A stretch of DNA of 11,308 nt from Methanolinea sp. UBA473. Lineage in GTDB: Archaea; Halobacteriota; Methanomicrobia; Methanomicrobiales; Methanospirillaceae. The position numbers and the translations under genes were made by a program. The notes under the pieces are model-generated. The model ran no database searches. It was not told the DNA's origin and saw only the letters and a list, made by a program, of their open reading frames with translations. Location of the stretch: positions 4,569-15,876 of the forward strand of contig DAEV01000070.1 in assembly GCA_002509495.1 (NCBI GenBank), in the 5' to 3' direction. Positions 6,397 to 11,308 of this stretch are shown piece by piece (the first letter of the stretch is position 1; each line of letters starts with the position of its first letter).

Positions 6397-7189
6397 ACGC
6401 GCCCAGCTGGCGATGATGCTGGAGGTCTGCGCCTACCCCAAACCCGGGAACGTGGACCGTTGTCACGATTACACCAGGACCCGGCTCGAACATTTTCTTG
6501 CTTCCGTCATCCTTTCCCGCCCGGCCCTTGAACGGGCAGAGCGTGGCGAAGGAAAGGTAGGTGAACTGATTCACCAGGCTGTCTCCCTGGCATCAGTCCA
6601 CTCAGGCGGAAATACCCATTTCGGAGCCTTTCTTCTCCTAATCCCCCTTGTCATGGGCGGGGATATTCCGGGAGCCAATCGTATCGCGGGACAGACTACC
6701 GTGGAGGATGCAATCGCGTTCTACAGGGCGTTTCAAAAGTCCAGGGTACGTGTGATCCCCTCTCATGAACTGGACGTCGACGATCCGGGGATGCTCGAGG
6801 AACTGCGGACCCGGAACATGAACCTCTATGACGTCATGCTCTATTCCGCACCGCGTGACATGGTGGCCAGGGAATGGGTGAACGGCTTCCAGCTCACCCG
6901 CAGGGGTGCGGACCTGATCCATGCCGCAGGCATCCGGGAAGGAGTGATAGCAGAAGCATTCCTCTCTCTCCTCGCCAGCGAGCCGGATACGTTCATCGAG
7001 AAGAAGCACGGGCCGGAGGTTGCCGGGGCCACAATGCGGAAAGCCAGGGAGGTGAGGGACGGTGTCCGGGATCTCGCGGCCTTCGACCAGGAATGCATCG
7101 ACAGGGGGATCAATCCCGGTTCTATCGCAGACATTATCATCGCTTCCATCTACATTGCCCTTGGAGAAGGATGGACGTGGGACTACTGA
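6383..7189 (+). CDS. CitG-family protein (COG1767, triphosphoribosyl-dephospho-CoA synthase-like)
   Basis: 268 residues with the CitG/MdcB family signatures PKPGNVDRCHDY (19-30) and VHSGGNTHFGAFLLLIPL (from residue 72), corresponding to TPKPGLVD and NTHKG of bacterial CitG. Bacterial CitG moves the triphosphoribosyl group of ATP to dephospho-CoA through an alpha linkage, making the citrate lyase prosthetic group precursor. No citrate or malonate lyase gene is nearby, and methanogens are not known to use that cofactor, so the true substrate is probably different. The start at 6383 overlaps the marker 9 gene by 14 nt, and GAGGAG lies 10 nt upstream at 6367-6372. The 3' end overlaps the DUF447 gene by 19 nt. 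This tight packing implies co-expression and probably a shared pathway with its two neighbours. The family call is firm; the reaction is not. Confidence 0.85.
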   Translation: MTRAERAQLAMMLEVCAYPKPGNVDRCHDYTRTRLEHFLASVILSRPALERAERGEGKVGELIHQAVSLASVHSGGNTHFGAFLLLIPLVMGGDIPGANRIAGQTTVEDAIAFYRAFQKSRVRVIPSHELDVDDPGMLEELRTRNMNLYDVMLYSAPRDMVAREWVNGFQLTRRGADLIHAAGIREGVIAEAFLSLLASEPDTFIEKKHGPEVAGATMRKAREVRDGVRDLAAFDQECIDRGINPGSIADIIIASIYIALGEGWTWDY

Positions 7190-7743
7190 GGGAAGGGATC
7201 AACGAAGTCATCGCCACGACCCGCCTGAACGCGGCACCCATGGGGTTCATCCGCCGCCAGGGACGGGTCCGGATGGTGGTCTTCAAGGGGAGCCATACGG
7301 CCAGGGGGATTGCCGATCAGGGATGGGTGGTTGCGAACTATACCTTCGATCCGGTACTCTTCGTGAAATGCGCATTCGGAGACCTGCCGGAAGGCTCATT
7401 CATCGAAGAAACTGTCGGAACCCTCACCGTACATCGGCTCGCAGAGGTCGAGGCCTGGGAAGTATATTCGGCGGAAGTGTCAGGGGAGACAGAATCCGCA
7501 CTGACGGTCGACCTCACCCTTATCGAGGAGAAGATACTCGCTCCCTCCATCCGTCCTGTAAACAGGGGCTTCAATAGCCTGATCGAAGCAACGGTCCATT
7601 CCACACGGTACGTACTGAATGGCGATCCCGTCCTGTGGGATCTCATCCGGCACCATTTCTCCCTTGTCCGGAGATGCGGGGGAGAGAGGGAGATGGAAGC
7701 CCTGTCTCTCCTCGAACACTGCCTGGGAAAGGCGGAAAAATAG
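7171..7743 (+). CDS. DUF447-family protein (COG2457), putative FMN-binding split barrel
   Basis: 190 residues, the usual size of this archaeal/methylotroph family. The opening INEVIATTRLNAAPMGFIRR (residues 10-29) and the late PVNRGFNSLIEATVHSTRY (N131 to about Y147) are the characteristic segments. From memory, structural-genomics models of archaeal members show a flavin-reductase-like split beta-barrel that can hold FMN; no activity is established to my knowledge. The start at 7171 was chosen because it gives the family N-terminus and has GGAG at 7163-7166. The frame is open further upstream inside the CitG-like gene, but that part is antisense-like Arg/Pro-rich sequence. It overlaps the preceding gene by 19 nt, ends the operon, and is followed by a T-rich tract. 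A flavin-dependent role in cofactor synthesis fits the context but is inference. Confidence 0.85.
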   Translation: MDVGLLREGINEVIATTRLNAAPMGFIRRQGRVRMVVFKGSHTARGIADQGWVVANYTFDPVLFVKCAFGDLPEGSFIEETVGTLTVHRLAEVEAWEVYSAEVSGETESALTVDLTLIEEKILAPSIRPVNRGFNSLIEATVHSTRYVLNGDPVLWDLIRHHFSLVRRCGGEREMEALSLLEHCLGKAEK

Positions 7744-7746
7744 TGG

Positions 7747-7756
7747 TTTTTCTTTT
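7747..7756 (+). terminator. T-rich terminator after the marker 9/CitG/DUF447 operon
   Basis: TTTTTCTTTT begins 4 nt after the DUF447 stop codon. Archaeal RNA polymerase terminates at such T tracts without needing a hairpin. It lies in the 12-nt gap between convergent genes and touches the hypE stop. In the other direction a TATTTTT run at 7742-7736 could serve hypE. Confidence 0.5.
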
Positions 7757-8751
7757 CAGCAGACCCGTGGAACAGGATCCCCGACCGGTGGCTCGATGAA
7801 TCGCTCCCCCCCGATGGGGGTCTCCATGATCACTCCCGATCCCGGGACCACGACGCCCACAATCGCGGCTTCCTTTCCGTAAGGATGGCCTCGTATCGAC
7901 TCCAGCACTGCATCGGCATCCTCTGCCGGGACCCCTATCACAACTTTCCCCTCGTTGGCCACCTGGAGCGGGTCGATCCCCAGCATATCTGCGGCGCTCC
8001 GGACACTCCTTCTGATGGGAAGAGTCTCCTCACGGATCCGCACCGAGACTCCGCTTTTCCTTGCCATGTCATTGATCGCACTCGCAAATCCTCCCCTTGT
8101 CGGATCCTTCATCGCATGGATGGTCCCTGCAGCCATCGCCCTTTCCACGAGTCCCCAGAGGGGCGCCACATCCGATCGAATCTGCTGCCCAAGGGAAAGT
8201 CCGGAGCGTTCGGCCATGATTGCGAGCCCGTGGTCGCCCATTGTCCCGCTTACGATGATCCTGTCACCTGGCACGAGCCCATTATCACGTACTATTCTCT
8301 CTGCCACACCGATCCCTGCCGTGTTGATTACGATGCCATCCAATGCTCCTTTCTCCATGACCTTGGTATCGCCCGTAACCAGGCAGGCGCCGCTTTCGCC
8401 CAGGGCCTCGTCCATGGAGAGGACGATCCGTTCCAGGTCGGCGATCCGGAACCCCTCCTCGATGATCATTCCGCACGAGAGCGCGATCGGCCGTCCACCC
8501 ATCATCGCCAGGTCGTTCACCGTGCCGCAGACGGCGATCCGGCCTATATCCCCGCCCGGGAAGAAAATCGGGCGTACTACGTGCGAATCCGTGGTGAAAA
8601 CGATGTTTGTTCCGTTGATGGGGACAACTGCCCCGTCGTCCAGGGCTTCGAGGCCTATCCCGCCCGCATTGCGGTGTTCCAGCCGGGTCAGGACCCGGAG
8701 CAGTTCTCCCATCACCTCTCCGCCGGCCCCGTGCATCAGGTTCACATTCAT
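7756..8751 (-). CDS. hypE: [NiFe]-hydrogenase maturation protein HypE
   Basis: HypE dehydrates the thiocarbamate delivered by HypF onto its C-terminal cysteine to a thiocyanate, and with HypC/HypD provides the CN ligands of the [NiFe] active-site iron. It is cytoplasmic and homodimeric. The protein is 331 residues with a PurM/AIR-synthetase-like fold: MHGAGGEVM near the N-terminus, DDGAVV (38-43), TTDSHVVRP (53-61), VCGTVNDLAMMGGRP, VTGDTKVMEKG and MKDPTRGG. It ends exactly in PRVC, with the essential carrier cysteine C331. The ATG overlaps the hypA stop as ATGA, and GAGGTGA (8765-8759) lies 7 nt upstream, so the pair is translationally coupled. hypB, C, D and F are not in the window. Confidence is high because of the complete motif set. 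Confidence 0.96.
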   Translation of the reverse strand: MNVNLMHGAGGEVMGELLRVLTRLEHRNAGGIGLEALDDGAVVPINGTNIVFTTDSHVVRPIFFPGGDIGRIAVCGTVNDLAMMGGRPIALSCGMIIEEGFRIADLERIVLSMDEALGESGACLVTGDTKVMEKGALDGIVINTAGIGVAERIVRDNGLVPGDRIIVSGTMGDHGLAIMAERSGLSLGQQIRSDVAPLWGLVERAMAAGTIHAMKDPTRGGFASAINDMARKSGVSVRIREETLPIRRSVRSAADMLGIDPLQVANEGKVVIGVPAEDADAVLESIRGHPYGKEAAIVGVVVPGSGVIMETPIGGERFIEPPVGDPVPRVC

Positions 8752-9089
8752 TCGTCGCTCACCTCGATCTCAATATTGGTCACGATGATCTCCCTTCCCC
8801 GGACCAGTTCAGGGAGGCTGCCGCATTGTGGGCAGACGAACCGTTCATTCCCCTCGTATCCACAGGGACACCTGGTCGAGGGGGGTACTGTGCGCCACTC
8901 CAGGGATGCACCCTTCATCAGGGGATCCTCCTCGATGAGGGTCTCGAACAGGAACTTCACCTGTTCGGGATTCACCATCGCCATCTCTCCGATCTCCACG
9001 CAGACCTTCTTTACTTCCCTTGCGGTATGCTCGAGGGCGGCCCGGCGGGCGGTGGCATATACGTCATAGGCAATTCCGAACTCATGCAT
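8748..9089 (-). CDS. hypA: Hydrogenase nickel incorporation protein HypA
   Basis: Nickel metallochaperone that works with the GTPase HypB to load Ni into [NiFe]-hydrogenase precursors. The protein is 113 residues, the normal size. The start at 9089 was chosen because it yields the N-terminal MHE, whose M1 and H2 coordinate nickel and must be at the terminus; the frame is open to an ATG at 9152, which would bury that motif. The zinc site is CPCGYEG plus CPQCG (C74, C76, C86, C89), the CxC/CxxC form common in archaea. An acidic EIGEMAMVNPEQVKF segment is also typical. It is followed by hypE through an ATGA overlap. No clear Shine-Dalgarno precedes it; a TATA-like element at 9181-9174 would give a leader of roughly 65 nt. 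Confidence 0.95.
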   Translation of the reverse strand: MHEFGIAYDVYATARRAALEHTAREVKKVCVEIGEMAMVNPEQVKFLFETLIEEDPLMKGASLEWRTVPPSTRCPCGYEGNERFVCPQCGSLPELVRGREIIVTNIEIEVSDE

Positions 9090-9294
9090 GGGAGAAGTGC
9101 CCCGGAATATTTGTCCATTCCCGGTCTTTTGGCCCCAGAGCTCCCCGGGCACCGTTATGAACAGGGATTTACTAATTTATACGCTGGAGAGGGGCATAAA
9201 TCATTCCTCTCCAGAAAGAACAAGGGACCCGGATCCGGAAACAGGGTCACGATTCAGTTCAAATACATGCCCCGCTCACTAGTATTGGAATGGC
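9090..9294. promoter_or_regulatory. Divergent promoter region between hypA and dedA
   Basis: A 205-nt intergenic stretch between divergent genes. The AT-rich core ACTAATTTATA (9171-9181) can be read as a TATA box on either strand: TTTATA (9176-9181) towards dedA, or TATAAATTAG towards hypA. The 9-bp inverted repeat at 9184-9214 adjoins it. A second weak element, AAATATT near 9106-9114, could drive a nearly leaderless hypA transcript. I see no gene or RNA here. Confidence 0.5.
9184..9214. repeat. 9-bp perfect inverted repeat beside the TATA element
   Basis: CTGGAGAGG (9184-9192) and CCTCTCCAG (9206-9214) are exact reverse complements separated by 13 nt. The left arm starts 3 nt after TTTATA, so for dedA the repeat covers the expected transcription start; for hypA it lies immediately upstream of the TATA. 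This suits a repressor or activator operator. A hairpin in the dedA leader would require an upstream start. Confidence 0.5.
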
Positions 9295-10005
9295 ATGATC
9301 CCTGGCCTCATCGAATTTCTTATCCATATCGACCAGAATCTTCCTCTCATCATCAACCATTACGGCCTCTGGACATACCTGATTCTGTTCGTGATCATTA
9401 CCCTCGAGACAGGGCTCGTCGTCACCCCGTTCCTTCCTGGCGATTCTCTCCTTTTCGTGGCAGGTGCCTGCGCCTCGGTCGGGTTGATCGATCTCCTCCT
9501 CGTGATCCTTTCCTTCATTGCCGCATCGATAGTCGGGGATACCCTCAACTACTGGATAGGAAATTATCTGGGCCTGAAAGTCTTCATGAAGCGGTTCCCG
9601 TTCCTGGTCAAGAAAGAGTATATAGACCGTACCTACGGTTATTTCGAGCAATACGGCGGAAAGACGATCTTCATTGCCCGGTTTATCCCGCTCATCCGGA
9701 CCTTTGCTCCCTTCCTTGCCGGGGTGGGGAACATGAGATACCGCCGCTTCCTGCTCTTCAATGTCCTTGGAGCGGTGGCATGGTCCATCAGTTTTACTCT
9801 CGCGGGTTATGTGCTTGGATTCCACCCCGTCGTCCAGGAGAACATAAACCTGTTGATCTACTTCGTGCTCGCGATTACCGTCATTACCATTGTCGTGATC
9901 GTGGGAGGGGTGGTAAAAGGGCTCGTATCAGTCTGTCGGAATCGATCAGTCCAGGGAGAGAACGCGGAAAGCGGGGAAGAATGTGAAAAAGAACCTGAAA
10001 AATAA
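9295..10005 (+). CDS. DedA-family (VTT domain) integral membrane protein
   Basis: 236-residue polytopic membrane protein of the DedA/SNARE-associated family. Hydrophobic stretches fall near residues 25-45, 52-82, 125-145, 150-175 and 183-208. Family motifs are ETGLVVTPFLPGDSLLF (E38, D50), VGDTLNYWIGNYLG (D82) and ARFIPLIRTFAPFLAGVGNM (R129, R135), the conserved acidic and basic residues thought to be essential. Bacterial members recycle undecaprenyl phosphate or act in lipid scrambling and membrane homeostasis; the archaeal substrate is unknown, with a polyprenyl-phosphate carrier a reasonable guess. The C-terminus is a short charged cytoplasmic-type tail rich in Glu and Lys. The start at 9295 has only a weak GGAATGG upstream. 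It is monocistronic, divergent from hypA and convergent with the GHMP gene. Confidence 0.9.
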   Translation: MIPGLIEFLIHIDQNLPLIINHYGLWTYLILFVIITLETGLVVTPFLPGDSLLFVAGACASVGLIDLLLVILSFIAASIVGDTLNYWIGNYLGLKVFMKRFPFLVKKEYIDRTYGYFEQYGGKTIFIARFIPLIRTFAPFLAGVGNMRYRRFLLFNVLGAVAWSISFTLAGYVLGFHPVVQENINLLIYFVLAITVITIVVIVGGVVKGLVSVCRNRSVQGENAESGEECEKEPEK

Positions 10006-10006
10006 A
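9998..10006 (-). terminator. Possible T-rich terminator for the GHMP gene
   Basis: On the minus strand 10006-9998 reads TTTATTTTT, about 50 nt after the stop codon of the GHMP-family gene and overlapping the 3' end of dedA. A weaker plus-strand tract, TTTCTTT at 10014-10020, could end dedA transcripts. The call rests only on T-richness at a convergent junction. Confidence 0.35.
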
Positions 10007-10058
10007 GATCCCCTTTCTTTCCGGGTCAGCGCTTTCCCGCCATCTCCAGGTTCCTGCC

Positions 10059-11135
10059 TTATTTCCGATGAGTGATGACCAGTCCGGAATTATCGACGGC
10101 CGTAACCAGTGCAAGTTCGAGCCCGAGACCTTTCAGGATCGACTCCACCTCCTCCCTCCCCTTCCCCGTGATAATTGCAACGGAAGGTCCGACCGAGCTC
10201 ATCCCCACGAATTCAAAGCCTGCCTCCCGTAACCTGCTCATATGGCGGTAGATGGAATAACTGTGGTGCTCCACCTCTGCCCTTTTCGAACCCCGGAACT
10301 CGATCTCCCAGATGGTATCTCCTATTTTTTCAAGATCCTCACGCTCCAGGGCAGGGATGAGATCCATCATGATCATGTAGGCTTTGATCTCACGGTCGCG
10401 ATAGTCGAGAACCCGGGCTTTGTTCATGAGGAGGTCGAATTCCTGCGTACCGGCAGACGAGATGTCCGTCGGGGGGATCAGGATATAGACGTTCTTTCCT
10501 TCCGCGAAGGAGTGGTGGTACACGAGTGAAAGCTCGTCCCCCATGATGGCCATCCCTCCGTGAATGCTCACCGCAGGTCCCACCCCCGTTTCGAACCCGA
10601 ACGCGACGTTTCCATCCACGGTCTCTTCCACGTAGTTATACCCGATCATTTTCCTCAGTTGATCGGGATTGAACGGCTTTCCCACTGCAACGTTCAGGGC
10701 ATGGGCAAGCGAGATCATGATCGTGCTCGTGGACCCGAGGCCGACGTGCTGGTGCTCGTGGTCCCGCGCTTTGATTGCAAATCCTCCTTTATATCCTGAG
10801 GTCTTCCTGAAGACTTCCACGAAATGCCGGATGATGGTTGGCCGGTTGTAATCGATCTCCAATCCTTCCGGGAGGCACCGGACCTCAACGCTGCAGTAGA
10901 GCTGGATGGCAAATCCGACCCCGCCACCGCCGGGACGGGCAGGGGAGAACCTGTTCATGTCCAGTACGGTGAGGTGAATCCGTGCTGGTGACCGGACGAT
11001 CACGGTCCCCTTAACGGGAGAGAGTTCGTAGGGGCCTTCCAGGCCCAGCGTCCGGATCCGTTCGCCCGGTGGGAAGGAATCGAACTCATACTCGACAAGG
11101 TCGAGATCTCCTCCCCGAATTTTTAATGTTGCCAT
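10059..11135 (-). CDS. GHMP-fold protein, probable beta-RFAP synthase (COG1907) or paralogue
   Basis: 358 residues with GHMP-kinase-superfamily signatures: SPARIHLTVLDMN (49-61), PGGGGVGFAIQL (68-79), HVGLGSTSTI (130-139) in the phosphate-binding position, and GMSSVGPSVAI (311-321), close to the C-terminal SSxGP motif of COG1907. That family includes beta-ribofuranosylaminobenzene 5'-phosphate synthase, which joins p-hydroxybenzoate/p-aminobenzoate-type arenes to PRPP with loss of CO2 and PPi, the first committed step of methanopterin side-chain synthesis. About 45 residues precede the usual family start near TVIVRSPARIH; they are ordinary mixed sequence, not a signal peptide. No strong Shine-Dalgarno lies before ATG 11135. 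The gene is convergent with dedA. A GHMP kinase of unknown substrate is the main alternative, so the superfamily is more certain than the reaction. Confidence 0.68.
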   Translation of the reverse strand: MATLKIRGGDLDLVEYEFDSFPPGERIRTLGLEGPYELSPVKGTVIVRSPARIHLTVLDMNRFSPARPGGGGVGFAIQLYCSVEVRCLPEGLEIDYNRPTIIRHFVEVFRKTSGYKGGFAIKARDHEHQHVGLGSTSTIMISLAHALNVAVGKPFNPDQLRKMIGYNYVEETVDGNVAFGFETGVGPAVSIHGGMAIMGDELSLVYHHSFAEGKNVYILIPPTDISSAGTQEFDLLMNKARVLDYRDREIKAYMIMMDLIPALEREDLEKIGDTIWEIEFRGSKRAEVEHHSYSIYRHMSRLREAGFEFVGMSSVGPSVAIITGKGREEVESILKGLGLELALVTAVDNSGLVITHRK

Positions 11136-11308
11136 AGCTGGTAATTCCCGAGCAGAGTATCACTGGCGATCAAAGAAAAATGTTCCCTTTCCATATCTCC
11201 CAATACCATACCTTAATCCCCGTGAACGGACCAATCCGGTTCGATACTCCCGGGTTTATCTGATGAATACAAATTATTGCCTGATGTACAGTCCCGAAAG
11301 TATTTCCT

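Noticed and set aside
6874..7170. Upstream extension of the DUF447 frame inside the CitG-like gene.
   Set aside because: It is Arg/Pro/Gly-rich out-of-frame sequence over a well-conserved CitG-family region. Start 7171 gives the normal DUF447 N-terminus and has GGAG upstream.
6383..7189. Annotating the CitG-family gene as citrate lyase prosthetic-group synthase.
   Set aside because: No citrate or malonate lyase subunit, CitX or CitC gene is in view, and the neighbours are methanogenesis-related. Only the family name is supported, not that reaction.
11221..11262. GGTTCGATACTCCCGGG resembles the T-loop of a tRNA.
   Set aside because: The bases flanking the TTCGATA loop do not form a 5-bp T stem, and no acceptor, D or anticodon arm can be traced around it on either strand.

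Overview
The window is a stretch of a methanogenic archaeon's chromosome, most likely class Methanomicrobia and probably order Methanomicrobiales. Two gene families seen only in methanogens or their close relatives carry that call: the coenzyme F430 (cfb) genes and methanogenesis marker 9. [NiFe]-hydrogenase maturation genes, a COG1907 GHMP enzyme of methanopterin type, GC-rich coding sequence and archaeal TATA-type promoters agree with it. The order-level placement is an impression from sequence style, not a computed result. I see no mobile element, CRISPR array, rRNA or tRNA.

Layout, left to right. (1) 1-4913, minus strand: an operon-like run read from right to left, cfbA (4512-4913), cfbE (3304-4500), cfbD (2234-3298), cfbB (861-2237), then a branched-chain aminotransferase ilvE cut by the left edge (1-816). 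Spacing is 11 nt, 5 nt, an ATGA overlap and 44 nt. These four cfb genes supply nickel insertion into sirohydrochlorin, a,c-amidation, the catalytic half of the reductive cyclisation, and the Mur-ligase-like ring closure. The NifH-like partner cfbC is not in the window. (2) 4914-5253: a 340-nt divergent control region with a good archaeal promoter facing right, a perfect 15-nt palindrome and a repeated decamer. (3) 5254-7743, plus strand: three overlapping genes, a methanogenesis marker 9 protein (Dus-like TIM barrel plus an eight-cysteine C-terminal domain), a CitG-family (COG1767) protein and a DUF447 (COG2457) protein, followed by a T-rich terminator. (4) 7756-9089, minus strand: hypA-hypE, coupled by an ATGA overlap. 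(5) 9090-9294: a second divergent promoter region, with a 9-bp inverted repeat. (6) 9295-10005, plus strand: a DedA-family membrane protein. (7) 10059-11135, minus strand: a GHMP-fold protein, probably beta-RFAP synthase (methanopterin pathway) or a close paralogue with an N-terminal extension. Positions 11136-11308 (173 nt) lie upstream of it and show no gene I can support.

The genes share a theme of methanogenesis cofactors: the nickel tetrapyrrole F430 of methyl-coenzyme M reductase, nickel and cyanide ligands for [NiFe] hydrogenase, and probably tetrahydromethanopterin. The best candidate for an undescribed system is the tightly overlapping trio at 5254-7743. It joins a methanogen-specific protein of unknown function to a CitG-like enzyme with no visible citrate-lyase context and a putative flavoprotein, and it is transcribed divergently from the F430 operon. 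I propose that it acts in cofactor assembly, possibly the alpha-ribosylation step of tetrahydromethanopterin synthesis. This is inference.
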